Part shown: positions 43,917 to 52,863 of the stretch, piece after piece
Position numbering within the stretch: position 1 is the first letter of the stretch
How the letters are laid out: every line of letters begins with the position of its first letter
Source of the DNA: Verrucomicrobiota bacterium
Lineage (GTDB): Bacteria; Verrucomicrobiota; Verrucomicrobiia; Opitutales; Opitutaceae
NCBI GenBank assembly: GCA_947471035.1
Contig: CANIWJ010000001.1
Location: 1-64,000, forward strand
DNA length: 64,000 bases
Reading direction: 5' to 3'
Made by a program: the position numbers and the translations under genes
The notes under the pieces: generated by a model
Databases searched by the model: none
Seen by the model: the letters and a program-made list of their open reading frames with translations, nothing else
What the model was told of the DNA's origin: nothing

Positions 43917-44276
43917 TTAGCCGAGGGACCGAATGAGGGCGTTGAGCATGCGGGAGATTTCAGTATAGTTGGACTCTAGTTGTATGTAGTCGGGATCGCT
44001 CAGATAACTAAGATCACGCGAGAGTAGCAGATGGTAGCGCGTTTCTTCCAGTGAACCACGCCCAATGATAAGAAAATGGCGGTAATCGTTATTGGTGGCG
44101 CGGCCTTTACCTTCGGCAATGTTGGTGGGGAGCGAGCGCGCGGAGCCGCGTAGTTGCGCTGTAAGGCCAAATCGTTCTTCGGGCGGAAATGAAGCCGTAT
44201 GCCGGTAGATGCTCAGGCAAGCGGCGTGGGACTTTTGCCACACCTGGAGTTCGCGCCATGAATCGTTGCCTGCCAT
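43917..44276 (-). CDS. Four-helix-bundle protein (S23/IVP type)
   Basis: The 119-residue protein belongs to the four-helix-bundle family first seen inside 23S rRNA intervening sequences. Diagnostic features are LQVWQKSHAACLSIYRHT, FPPEERFGLTAQLRGSARSLPTNIAEG and FLIIGRGSLEETRYHLLLS. Its function is not established; in other settings relatives act as small structural or nucleic-acid-associated proteins. It interrupts a tripartite export operon between the adaptor and the permease gene and is bracketed by inverted AGCT-phased repeats. No functional tie to the pump is expected; it looks like an inserted cargo gene. Confidence 0.9.
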   Translation of the reverse strand: MAGNDSWRELQVWQKSHAACLSIYRHTASFPPEERFGLTAQLRGSARSLPTNIAEGKGRATNNDYRHFLIIGRGSLEETRYHLLLSRDLSYLSDPDYIQLESNYTEISRMLNALIRSLG

Positions 44277-44290
44277 GTGGTGTTTAGAAA

Positions 44291-44336
44291 CTTACTAGCT
44301 CTACTAGCTTATTAGCTTACCAGCTTTGCAGCTTAC
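44291..44336. repeat. AGCT-phased repeat, right arm beside the S23-type gene
   Basis: CTTACTAGCTCTACTAGCTT and further units run into the stop codon of the adaptor gene (44333-44335). It is the inverted counterpart of 43876-43903. Confidence 0.65.
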
Positions 44337-45436
44337 TTCCGCACCTGCACACGTTGCCCGTCGCGCAGGCCATCCAGCCCCGTCAGCGCGACCAAATCGC
44401 CCTCTTTTACGCCCTTGAGAATTTCGACGGCGGTAAGACTACGAAAGCCGATTTCCACCGGCTGCCGACGCACGATGTCGTTTTCAACCACGAAGACCGC
44501 GCCGTTGAGCAAAGCAGCGCGCGGTGCGACGAGCGTATTGGTTCGCCGGTTGCGCAAGATGCTGGCTTCGCCGCTCAAGCCGGGAATGAGCCGGTCGGCG
44601 GCGATTTCGACCTCAAGGTAAGCGCGATACTGCTGATTCTGCGGATCCGCGTTGGGCAACACCTTCACCACCTTGGCGGTGTAAAGCTCAGGTCCGTAAG
44701 CGAGGAAACGCACCGAAGCATCCAAGCCCGGGCGAATCCCCGAAAAATCCTCCTCATTGATTCGTGCTTCAACCAGCAAAGCATCACTGTAAAGCCGAAC
44801 CAAGGGAGCGCGAACCTCGATAACCTCACCCGGTTGCGCAAAGATTTCCGTAATGGTTCCAGCGGCCGGAGAGCGCAGCGAGCAATCGTCGATGTCTTTT
44901 TGCTTTAACTTAATCGCGTGGGCCATGTTGGTGAGTTGCTGTTCGCGACCCAGTCGCTCGCGCGACTGTCCTTCCTGAAACATCGCAAACTCCTCCGTGC
45001 GACGCTTGAGTTCGATTTCGGGGTATTCGCCTGATGCGGTGCGCTTGGCGAAGTTCTCCAAATCCTCCTTGCGGCGCTCCAAAGCGGTTCGTTGATCGAG
45101 ATTCAGTGCGAACTGCTGGCGGGTGTTTTCGAGCTGCAGCTTCATCTGCTCCAACTCCAACGCGTATTTCGACGAATCGATCTCGAAAAGCATGTCACCC
45201 TCTTTAACTCGCTGCCCGCGTTTCACGCTGGATTTGCGCACTAAGCCGGCCACATCGCTGGTGATCGTAACCTGAAACTCCGGGTCCACTTTGACTGCCG
45301 CCGGCACGGCATCGATCGCCACATCGCGCCTTACCACAGCAGCCTCGATCTGCGTGTTGGAACCGAAAAAATACCAGGCACCCGCCATCAAGGCCAGCAC
45401 CGCTAAAACCGTGAAACTTCGTTTGAGAGCAGACAT
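44333..45436 (-). CDS. Periplasmic adaptor (HlyD/MacA-like) of an ABC exporter
   Basis: The 367-residue protein has an N-terminal membrane anchor (residues 8-25), a barrel-sandwich domain, a long coiled-coil hairpin (about residues 105-195), a second lipoyl half and a beta-barrel. It connects the inner-membrane ABC permease to the TolC-like channel encoded upstream. Similar adaptors serve MacB. The order on the minus strand is TolC-like, adaptor, S23-type, permease, ATPase. Confidence 0.9.
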   Translation of the reverse strand: MSALKRSFTVLAVLALMAGAWYFFGSNTQIEAAVVRRDVAIDAVPAAVKVDPEFQVTITSDVAGLVRKSSVKRGQRVKEGDMLFEIDSSKYALELEQMKLQLENTRQQFALNLDQRTALERRKEDLENFAKRTASGEYPEIELKRRTEEFAMFQEGQSRERLGREQQLTNMAHAIKLKQKDIDDCSLRSPAAGTITEIFAQPGEVIEVRAPLVRLYSDALLVEARINEEDFSGIRPGLDASVRFLAYGPELYTAKVVKVLPNADPQNQQYRAYLEVEIAADRLIPGLSGEASILRNRRTNTLVAPRAALLNGAVFVVENDIVRRQPVEIGFRSLTAVEILKGVKEGDLVALTGLDGLRDGQRVQVRK

Positions 45437-45481
45437 GAAGGAAGGAGGTGGTTAATTCTAGGACGCGTTGACGTTTGGCTG

Positions 45482-45559
45482 AATTGGCCGGTGACGGCCA
45501 ACCCTACATGAGTTTGAAATGAATTGATGGGGTGTAGCGTTGGCCGTCCCCGGCCAATT
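45482..45559. repeat. Inverted pair of GGCCGTCCCCGGCC repeats
   Basis: Arms of 27 bp (45482-45508 and 45533-45559, 25 of 27 matching) lie 24 bp apart between the TolC-like and adaptor genes. The right arm is identical to the single copy at 6263-6289. The hairpin could modulate the TolC/adaptor transcript. Confidence 0.65.
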
Positions 45560-45583
45560 TCCTAAATAATGCCATCTAGAAAG

Positions 45584-46933
45584 CTATTTAGAATAATCTA
45601 CTTGGGCATCCACCACCGCCGGAAGCGTGAGGTCGAGGTAGTCATTCAGAGCCAGGAGCAGCCGGACACGCATGCGTAACTCCGCCAACCGGCTCTCCTG
45701 CACCGCGACCTGCTGTTGACGAAATACCGGAGCCGATACGCGACCCTCATCCATTTCGCGCTTTTGAATCGAAAAAGTCTGTTCGGCCAAGGCCGCGCGC
45801 CGCTCGTCCAGTTGATACTGACGCGCCAAAAATCCGATTTGCACGACCACGTTCACCGCCTGGGCACGCAACTCCGAGCGATAGGCCTCCAACTGGCGCT
45901 CCAACCGACGCTGACGCAGCTGCGACTCGCGCTTGCGGGCGGAAGTCTCGAAGCCGTCGAAAATATTCCAGCTGGCATCGATACCGATAAAAGTACTCAA
46001 GGTAGATACATTATTAGCAGCCGAAGTATTGCGCTGCCCCTGCCCGATACTGGCGGTGAAGTTTAATAAAGGCCGTTGGGCAGCTTTAATACGAATGAGT
46101 TCTGCCCGCTCACGCTTGATGAGATTTTCACGGCGCTTGACCTCCGCATGGTCGGCCAGCCAAGCGTCGAGCCCTTGCGCACGCGTCTGCTCTGCCCAGG
46201 CGATAAGAGCGACGGAATCAGGACGCGGCGGCGGCACATCGATACGCAGCGGAACATCCCATCCCAAATTTCGTTTAAAATCGGCTACGATACGCGTCTG
46301 GTCTGAATCGACCTGCTCTAAGTTTAAAACATCTTGGGCTAGATTGATTTCTGCCTGCTCGGAAGCCATGGAGGACAAAGCACCCTGCTGCCGGTCCGAA
46401 GCGGTGCGGGTAGCGTTGTCCGCCGTGATCTGGCGACGCAGGCGAAGGATTTCCAAAGACGTTTGATTGAGCAAAAGAGTGAGGTAATCCGCTCGCAGCC
46501 CGCGCTTAATCTGACGGAGGATAAACACGCGCTGAAGTGACTCATTGTTAAAATCGAGCCTTGCTTGGCGGATCTTGGCCTCGATGGCACCCCAGTGGTA
46601 AATCGGACGCGTGACGCGAGCGTTAAAAGCGATGCCCGTCGTTTGTTCATCGGGGTAATTACCATCTAAATAACTGCTCTGGGTTACGCCAAAATTCCCC
46701 CCGAAATCCAAACGCGGGTAATAAGCAGCCTTTGCTGCGTCGAGTCGTGCAGTAGCCTCCTGCTGCGCGATGGCCTGCGCGACCAAAGCTGGTGCCCGCT
46801 CCCGGGCTTGGTCCAAAATCTGATCCAGCTCAGGCAGGAAAACTTCAGGATAAGTAGGCGACGATTGTGCCAGCAAGCCCGAGGTCGAACCAATCCCGAA
46901 TAGCAATACTGCGATGAAGCGTTGAGCGAACAT
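45584..46933 (-). CDS. TolC-like outer-membrane efflux protein
   Basis: The 449-residue protein is an outer-membrane factor: a signal peptide ending near LLAQ (residue 23), then two repeats of long amphipathic helices with the TolC pattern (residues 30-230 and 240-440). Such trimers form the channel of tripartite efflux. It starts the export operon. The RND system at 10-14 kb has no outer-membrane factor of its own and could share this one, which is an inference. Confidence 0.9.
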   Translation of the reverse strand: MFAQRFIAVLLFGIGSTSGLLAQSSPTYPEVFLPELDQILDQARERAPALVAQAIAQQEATARLDAAKAAYYPRLDFGGNFGVTQSSYLDGNYPDEQTTGIAFNARVTRPIYHWGAIEAKIRQARLDFNNESLQRVFILRQIKRGLRADYLTLLLNQTSLEILRLRRQITADNATRTASDRQQGALSSMASEQAEINLAQDVLNLEQVDSDQTRIVADFKRNLGWDVPLRIDVPPPRPDSVALIAWAEQTRAQGLDAWLADHAEVKRRENLIKRERAELIRIKAAQRPLLNFTASIGQGQRNTSAANNVSTLSTFIGIDASWNIFDGFETSARKRESQLRQRRLERQLEAYRSELRAQAVNVVVQIGFLARQYQLDERRAALAEQTFSIQKREMDEGRVSAPVFRQQQVAVQESRLAELRMRVRLLLALNDYLDLTLPAVVDAQVDYSK

Positions 46934-47008
46934 TCCTTCAAAGCAGATTACCGTAGCCAAGAGGCCAAGCGAAAAGCTGGTGGAAATAGCCTCTAAAAAT
47001 AAATTTGC

Positions 47009-48199
47009 TCACAAAACGCGCTTTCCCAACGTAATACCACACCCATCACGAACTGCAGCGTTAAACTTATCCGTAGTATAATGGTGCTCAATGGCATGCC
47101 GCGCCGCAGTCCCCATTCTAAGGGCTAGGTCAGGATCGCGAATTAACCGGAGACACGGTCTAACCATTTCAGAAATACGCTCTGCTTTCAAACACGCCTC
47201 ACCGTCAGGCAGCGTTTGCTCAAAACCGCGATGTGCCACACGACTTACCACACAAGGCCGCCCATAGGCACTGGATTCAAGAACCTTAATGTTGGTGCCA
47301 CCACCGGCAAGAATAGGTGCCAATGTTGCTGTGCACCGTGCATAAGATTCGGCCAAAGATTCAACAAAGCCGATCGGCTTAACGCCCGGAAAACTCGACC
47401 AACGTTTACGCTGACTTACGCTCATACCCTGGCCAACAATATGTAATTCAACATTGGGTGCTTGAGCGCGCAGTGAGAGCCACGCCACGCGAAGGAAGGC
47501 ATCAATCCCATCCGAATTAGCGCTGTAACTCAAAGTGCCAACAATTAAAAACACAAGCGGGTGGCTTGCAGATGGAAGCGGGGAAAGCTCTGGTAATCCG
47601 TGAGGAAAGTACGGAATATTTGGCAAAACCGTCGCGCGCGATAGCCCGGGATGTCGACAATCTGATGGGTTAGAAACCCAACAATGCGCAGTACGAGGTA
47701 GCAAATTCCGATGTGCCTCTTCCGAATAACGCAAACACCGCTTAAGCGTCAGCCGTTTAAACCAGCCAGCAGTCGAAATGCGCTGGCGAAGTCGGTCAGG
47801 ATCATAATCATCAACATCAATTAACAGTCGGGGATGACGGAAGAGATTAAGAATGCACGCAGGGCTAAGGTAGCGGGAAACCACTAAATCGTAGCGTGAA
47901 AGGTCGCCTACTTGTTTGTTCGCAGGAGAAAAGGGCTCCCATCGCCAACGCCCAGCATTTAACCATGCGGTAACCACTCCATTACTGGCATTAGAAATTT
48001 GGGATGTGGGGACAATAAAATGCTTACCTGATTTGGCGTGAATTTCATCTAATATGGCTTGCTGTGGATTTTCAGGCGGCAAAAAAAAACAATCAACCCC
48101 TCCCATACGTCGCAATTGATCCAGCATCAGTACAGTGCGTTGCACACCACCACTACTTGGTCGTGTATCTAAATTGGGCGATACAAACAAAATGCGCAT
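47009..48199 (-). CDS. Glycosyltransferase family 4/1
   Basis: The 396-residue GT-B protein starts MRILFVSPNLDTRPSSGGVQ with the usual acceptor loop and ends its donor domain with ILAGGGTNIKVLESSAYG, the common sugar-phosphate binding turn. It would add a sugar to a lipid-linked O-unit. The ATG at 48199 is chosen as the domain begins there. It is the last gene of the dideoxyhexose/polysaccharide block. Confidence 0.85.
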   Translation of the reverse strand: MRILFVSPNLDTRPSSGGVQRTVLMLDQLRRMGGVDCFFLPPENPQQAILDEIHAKSGKHFIVPTSQISNASNGVVTAWLNAGRWRWEPFSPANKQVGDLSRYDLVVSRYLSPACILNLFRHPRLLIDVDDYDPDRLRQRISTAGWFKRLTLKRCLRYSEEAHRNLLPRTAHCWVSNPSDCRHPGLSRATVLPNIPYFPHGLPELSPLPSASHPLVFLIVGTLSYSANSDGIDAFLRVAWLSLRAQAPNVELHIVGQGMSVSQRKRWSSFPGVKPIGFVESLAESYARCTATLAPILAGGGTNIKVLESSAYGRPCVVSRVAHRGFEQTLPDGEACLKAERISEMVRPCLRLIRDPDLALRMGTAARHAIEHHYTTDKFNAAVRDGCGITLGKRVL

Positions 48200-48246
48200 A
48201 GGCTTGTGAATTATCACCCTTAGGCAAGCTAACCGTCAGCGCCCAA

Positions 48247-48651
48247 TCATAATTGGTCCACATTATTAAATGTGAAGCGAGACTGAAGCAAATAGCCAAT
48301 CAAGGCCATTACGGGGATTAATACTAAGCCGCCCAAATAGGCGCTCATGCCACATGTGATTAATACCTTGAGTAAAATAATGTTTAAAAAGAATAAAATC
48401 ACATAAACCAGGGTAAAACCGAAGATATGCTTTTTATCCATGGAGCGAAAAACGAGTTTTCCCGTGGTGAAGAAATTGAAAACCACGCCAATTATTGTGC
48501 CAAGCAACGTAGCCAGCGTATAATGTAATCCAAAAAACAGGAATGAGGAAAATACAAAGTACCCAAACGCACTGTTTAATGCACCGACCAAGACATATCT
48601 GATAATACGTTCGTGTTTATTAAAAATCTCATTTTGAAAACCTAAATTCAT
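48247..48651 (-). CDS. GtrA-family membrane protein
   Basis: The 134-residue protein has four predicted membrane helices and the GtrA features RYVLVGALNSAFGYFVF and FNFFTTGKLVFR. GtrA proteins are thought to flip lipid-linked sugars made by a GtrB partner. A GtrB-like glycosyltransferase lies 7 kb upstream in the same block, so the two probably work together. AT-rich, as are the neighbours. Confidence 0.9.
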   Translation of the reverse strand: MNLGFQNEIFNKHERIIRYVLVGALNSAFGYFVFSSFLFFGLHYTLATLLGTIIGVVFNFFTTGKLVFRSMDKKHIFGFTLVYVILFFLNIILLKVLITCGMSAYLGGLVLIPVMALIGYLLQSRFTFNNVDQL

Positions 48652-48687
48652 GTTTTTAAAAAACCATTTGTACGCACTTAATTTTGC

Positions 48688-49518
48688 TTAAACCATTAAT
48701 GGAGCGAAACGCATAACTTCGTTTTTCCTGTAAGGAAGTCGACCAATCAACAACTGTCCCGCAGCCTGATTATCACGCCAGATGGCCGCTGCGAACTCCG
48801 CAACAGTTTGCGGCTTGCCTGTACCTACGTGTGTAACGACAGGTTCTCCAGGCGGGGCGCAGTGCGTAAGATTTTTGATAAAATGTCTCGCAACCTCTTC
48901 CACAGAAATAAAATCACGCACCTGTTCGCCTGCAGTCATTTCATAGTCTTTCCCAGAAAGCGCTGCTGCACGTATACTTGGCCAGAGACGACCTTCAGGC
49001 TCGCCTTCGCCATATACTTGAAAGATTCGCAGTATAGAAACAGATGTGTGTTTTTCTCGAGCAAAACCAGACCAAGCAACGGAGGCGGCGGCTTTGGAAA
49101 TCGGATAGCTCTGAGTGGGTTCGAGCGGAGCGTCCGTAGGAATCAAATCATATCTTTCACCGGAGCGTCCGTATTCGAAACACGATCCCGCTATCAAAAA
49201 GGTATTCACGCCAGCCTCGTAAGCCTTGGCAGCCATACGCATCGGGACCGTTACGTTCCAGTGGAGACAGTTTTCAAGTGTGTCATAGGGCACATTGGCG
49301 GAATGTGCCGCGAGATGAACTAGCACCTCTTGCCCTGAAAAATGCTTCGCCTCAAGTTGATCCATTGGCAGATCCAGCCATAAAGGCTCTACCCGAAGAG
49401 GGAGTCGGGGCTGACTGCCAGGCCTGCGGACCGCAGTCACTTCGTGTCCCTCGGCTAGCGCTTGCCTCAGGAAATGGGTTCCGACAAATCCGGTGCCGCC
49501 TGTAACAAACAGTTTCAT
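48688..49518 (-). CDS. NAD-dependent epimerase/dehydratase-family protein, probable 4-ketosugar reductase
   Basis: The 276-residue extended SDR starts MKLFVTGGTGFVGTHFLRQA with the GxxGxxG cofactor motif and has the active-site Ser (AGSCFEYG) and YPISK tyrosine-lysine pair. Position directly after an RfbC-like epimerase and RfbH suggests that it reduces the 4-keto group of the CDP-3,6-dideoxyhexulose, the role of AscF, Abe or Prt in other O-antigen clusters. Its ATG overlaps the epimerase stop by 4 bp. Assignment is from context. Confidence 0.8.
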   Translation of the reverse strand: MKLFVTGGTGFVGTHFLRQALAEGHEVTAVRRPGSQPRLPLRVEPLWLDLPMDQLEAKHFSGQEVLVHLAAHSANVPYDTLENCLHWNVTVPMRMAAKAYEAGVNTFLIAGSCFEYGRSGERYDLIPTDAPLEPTQSYPISKAAASVAWSGFAREKHTSVSILRIFQVYGEGEPEGRLWPSIRAAALSGKDYEMTAGEQVRDFISVEEVARHFIKNLTHCAPPGEPVVTHVGTGKPQTVAEFAAAIWRDNQAAGQLLIGRLPYRKNEVMRFAPLMV

Positions 49519-50060
49519 AGGAATGGTGTTTGGAATTCGTCAAGTGCCGGAAACTGACGGTCACGAGCAGAAATCAATGAGGTCTCGGTCAATGTTGGCC
49601 AGACAAAGCCAAACGTATTCCAATGCACACCAATATCATGGCTGGGAGCGTGTGTGGTCGTTGTTTTATATACCAACACGGAATCTTCTTCCAACGAAAC
49701 AAAGCCATGGGCCACTCCTTTCGGGATAAAAAAAATCAATTGGTTTTGAGCGGAGATCTCATTTCCATAGCTCTGGCCATAGGTTTTTGATGATTTCCTA
49801 AGGTCGAGCACTACGTCCAAGACTCGACCCCGAATACAATAAACCAGCTTATCATGCTCGTGTGGAGGAACTTGAAAATGCATTCCCCTCAAAACTCCCT
49901 TGCGTGAGGTTGAATAGAACTCTTCGACTGGATTAAAACCAATCCCCAATTCGGCAAAAACGCCTGAATGAAAGGTTTTAACAAAGTTACCTCGATTATC
50001 CTCAAAACACTTTGGTTTGAGTAAATGAGTGCCCGGAAAGGGTTGGTTAATTGAAATCAC
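49515..50060 (-). CDS. RfbC-like nucleotide-sugar 3,5-epimerase (cupin)
   Basis: The 181-residue protein is a cupin of the dTDP-4-dehydrorhamnose 3,5-epimerase family. The catalytic His lies in KGVLRGMHFQVPP, and DNRGNFVKTF, KLVYCIRGRVLDVVLDLR and PKGVAHGFVSLEED are typical. In a CDP-sugar locus with RfbH it would act as a C5 epimerase on the CDP-3,6-dideoxy-4-keto sugar, as AscE does in ascarylose synthesis. Start is GTG. dTDP-rhamnose genes (rmlABD) are absent in the window, which supports the CDP role. Confidence 0.85.
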   Translation of the reverse strand: MISINQPFPGTHLLKPKCFEDNRGNFVKTFHSGVFAELGIGFNPVEEFYSTSRKGVLRGMHFQVPPHEHDKLVYCIRGRVLDVVLDLRKSSKTYGQSYGNEISAQNQLIFFIPKGVAHGFVSLEEDSVLVYKTTTTHAPSHDIGVHWNTFGFVWPTLTETSLISARDRQFPALDEFQTPFL

Positions 50061-50122
50061 GGGTTGTTATCGGTTAATGTAATAAATGTCGGATATAATG
50101 CGACGAAGCATGGGGATTAGAC

Positions 50123-51712
50123 TCAGATGCGTTTGGATTTCACAAAGTCGGCGATGACCTGAATCTCGAAGGCGAGCATTTCGGCGGTGAGGCCAGGATA
50201 GGTGCCGAGGAAGATCGCCTCGTTCATGATGGCATCGGCTCCAGTGAATGCTTTGGCGATGGTCTCGCTGGTGACAGGTGCGACGGTCGCACCGTGGGAG
50301 CCAACCAAGCGGATGGCATCGGGACGGTCTCTGCGGAGTTGCACGAAGACGGGCTGGCGAAGGAGATTGCCGCCGAAGAACATACGGTTGCCGATTTTCT
50401 TTTCGTCGAGGGCGCGGGCCAGATCGGTATGGCTAAAGGGTGCGCCGGGTTTGACACGGAGCATGAAACCGAACCAAGAGGTATCGACGCGGCAACCCGT
50501 GGAGTCCCAAGCGAAACAGGATTCGAAGTCGAAAGATGCCGTGTCGGCTGACTTTTTGCGCTCAGTGGGCGGCAACCACCGCACGGCATGTGCGGGCAGG
50601 GTGAAATCAAGGACGTCGGACACGCAGTCGAGTCCTGCGCGGAGGGTCTCCCAGTTCTTCTTTCGCGCTTCGATAAATGCAGGGAGTTTCTTGAGCTGCT
50701 TGCGGCCGATGGCGGCCTGTGGGTCGAGCGGCTTCAGGTTGTAGCCGAGGTGGCTGTAAATGTATTTGTGATCGTAACCCTTGGGGAGTTCGCCGAGCTG
50801 CCAGCCGAAGCGTTTGTTGCAGGTGTCGTCTTTGCCCGAAGCACACCAGCAGTCACGGCCCCAGTCGCGGAAGCTTTCAGCGTAGGTCTTGAGCGGGGGT
50901 TTGCTAATGATGTTAACCGCGCCACCTTCGCCCATCGTGAGGTGGTGGGGCGGGTAGAAGGACTGCGTGGAGATGTCGCCCCAGGTGCCGGTGAAGCGGG
51001 TAATGTGGGTGCCGTTGGATAGGATACCAGGGGAGTTTTCCGTGATGCCAAGGGCTTTGGCGCGAGCGATGGGCATCGAGTACGTGCAGCCAAGAGCGTC
51101 ACAGTTGTCCTCGATGAGCCATAGGTCGTGTTTACGGCAGAACTCGAGCACGGCGCCGAGATCGAAGGGGTTGCCGAGGGCGTGGGCGATCATTACGGCC
51201 TTGGTCTTGCCGGCGACGAAGGCGGACTCGAGTTGCTCGGGCCGGATGTTGCCGGTAGTCGGGTCGTTGTCGATGAAGACGGCCACGGCGCCGGACTGAA
51301 TGATGGGGGCGACGGTAGTCGGGAAGCCGGCGGCGACCGTGATGACTTCGTCGCCAGGCTGGATGCGCTTGTGCGACGGGAGCTTATGGGTGGTTAGCGC
51401 GGCAAAGGCGACAAGGTTAGCCGAGGAGCCGGAGTTGACGAGCAGGCTCTGCTTCACGCCGAGCAGGGCGGCGAGTTCCTTCTCGAAGGCTTCGCCCTCG
51501 GGTCCCAGCGTTAGCCAAAAATCGAGGGTGGCCCCGACGGCGGCCTCGACCTCGTCTTGGTCGAAAACACGACCTGCGTAGGGTATGGTCTGACCGGGGG
51601 ACCAGGGGGCGTGTGCGGCGTTTTCGCCGGGGAGCTGGCCCTTGTGCATGAGGGCGGAGTAGTCGCGGGTGAGTTTGAGGATCTGGGCTTTGAGTTCGGC
51701 GGGCGAGGACAT
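50123..51712 (-). CDS. rfbH: CDP-6-deoxyhexulose 3-dehydratase (RfbH/E1)
   Basis: The 529-residue protein matches the [2Fe-2S], PMP-dependent E1 enzyme that removes the C3 hydroxyl of CDP-4-keto-6-deoxyglucose. The Lys of normal aminotransferases is replaced by His in SFYPPHHLTMGEGG (His256/257), the hallmark of the family. Cluster ligands are recognisable as Cys204 in EDNCDALG and Cys288, Cys290 and Cys298 in RDCWCASGKDDTC. It is about 90 residues longer than the usual 437: one insert of about 26 residues lies between Cys204 and the active-site His, another near residue 390. The E3 reductase partner is not in the window. Confidence 0.9.
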   Translation of the reverse strand: MSSPAELKAQILKLTRDYSALMHKGQLPGENAAHAPWSPGQTIPYAGRVFDQDEVEAAVGATLDFWLTLGPEGEAFEKELAALLGVKQSLLVNSGSSANLVAFAALTTHKLPSHKRIQPGDEVITVAAGFPTTVAPIIQSGAVAVFIDNDPTTGNIRPEQLESAFVAGKTKAVMIAHALGNPFDLGAVLEFCRKHDLWLIEDNCDALGCTYSMPIARAKALGITENSPGILSNGTHITRFTGTWGDISTQSFYPPHHLTMGEGGAVNIISKPPLKTYAESFRDWGRDCWCASGKDDTCNKRFGWQLGELPKGYDHKYIYSHLGYNLKPLDPQAAIGRKQLKKLPAFIEARKKNWETLRAGLDCVSDVLDFTLPAHAVRWLPPTERKKSADTASFDFESCFAWDSTGCRVDTSWFGFMLRVKPGAPFSHTDLARALDEKKIGNRMFFGGNLLRQPVFVQLRRDRPDAIRLVGSHGATVAPVTSETIAKAFTGADAIMNEAIFLGTYPGLTAEMLAFEIQVIADFVKSKRI

Positions 51713-51748
51713 GGAAATTTGTGATCTTGTGGTTTGGCAGAGGGATTT

Positions 51749-52855
51749 TTAAGCAGCCCAAGCAATGCCGGCTTTTTGGGCCGATGCTTCATAGGCTTGG
51801 ATCTGACCCAGAGTGAGGGCGGGAATGTCCGTGCTGGTTTCGGAAGCTCGGCGATACCAAGCGACGGTTTGCTGAATAGTCTCGGCGAAAGGCCAGGCCG
51901 ACGACCAGCCAAGGAAATGATGGGCTTTGTCGGTGGCTAGGTTAAGGAGCTTGGCCTCATGGACGGCTTTGGGATCGCTCTTGTCCACCCACTTGCCCGG
52001 CCAGTGCTTAAGTATTTCCTGAACGAGTTCGGCAACGGTGCGGTTCGAAGCCAAAGCGGGGCCAAAATTGAAACTGGAGGATAGTTGTGATCTGAAGGGC
52101 GAGTGCTTCGGGTTAGCAAGGCAGGCACCGAGCCAGAGATATCCAGAAAGGGGCTCCAAGACGTGCTGCCAGGGACGCGTAGCGATTTTGTTACGCACAG
52201 GGATAATCTCGCCGTCGGACAGCGCGCGCATGCAGTCGGGCACAATGCGGTCCAGCGCCCAGTCTCCGCCACCGATGACGTTGCCGGCGCGGGCGGAAGC
52301 GAGCTTAACCGTCGAATCCGACGAGGAGAAATAGGAGCGGCGGTAGGAGGCGATCACCAGTTCGGCGGCACCTTTGGAGGAACTGTAGGGATCGTATCCC
52401 CCCATCGGGTCTTCTTCGCGGTAGCTGTGCACCCACTCTTTGTTTTCGTAGCACTTGTCGGTGGTGATCAATACGACGGTGCAGGGGAGGCCGCTCAGAC
52501 GGACGGCCTCTAACACATTAACCGTGCCCATTACGTTGGTCGAGTAGGTCTCGACCGGCTGGTCGTAGGACAGGCGCACCAGGGGCTGCGCGGCCAAATG
52601 GAAAACGAAGTCGGGCTTGGCTGCATCCACGGCAGACCGAACGGCAGAGAGATCGCGCACATCGCCAATTATGTGACGCAGGCGCGAGCCAAGTTTAAGC
52701 TGGTCGAACAGGGACGGCAAAGTGGGCGAGGGTAGTGAGAAGCCAGTGACGTCGGCCCCCAGGAATAACAACCACTCGGCCATCCATGCTCCCTTGAAGC
52801 CGGTGTGGCCAGTGAGTAATACTCGCTTGCCGCTGTAGGTATTGGCGAAGGACAT
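51749..52855 (-). CDS. rfbG: CDP-glucose 4,6-dehydratase
   Basis: The 368-residue extended SDR carries out the first committed step, CDP-glucose to CDP-4-keto-6-deoxyglucose. It has GHTGFKGAW as cofactor motif and the SDR active site in ITTDKCYENKEW with YDPYSSSKGAAE. The ATG at 52855 follows the RfbF stop by 8 bp; a TTG upstream would overlap that gene. Between rfbF and rfbH, as in Salmonella and Yersinia O-antigen clusters. Confidence 0.93.
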   Translation of the reverse strand: MSFANTYSGKRVLLTGHTGFKGAWMAEWLLFLGADVTGFSLPSPTLPSLFDQLKLGSRLRHIIGDVRDLSAVRSAVDAAKPDFVFHLAAQPLVRLSYDQPVETYSTNVMGTVNVLEAVRLSGLPCTVVLITTDKCYENKEWVHSYREEDPMGGYDPYSSSKGAAELVIASYRRSYFSSSDSTVKLASARAGNVIGGGDWALDRIVPDCMRALSDGEIIPVRNKIATRPWQHVLEPLSGYLWLGACLANPKHSPFRSQLSSSFNFGPALASNRTVAELVQEILKHWPGKWVDKSDPKAVHEAKLLNLATDKAHHFLGWSSAWPFAETIQQTVAWYRRASETSTDIPALTLGQIQAYEASAQKAGIAWAA

Positions 52856-52863
52856 CGGGAGGC

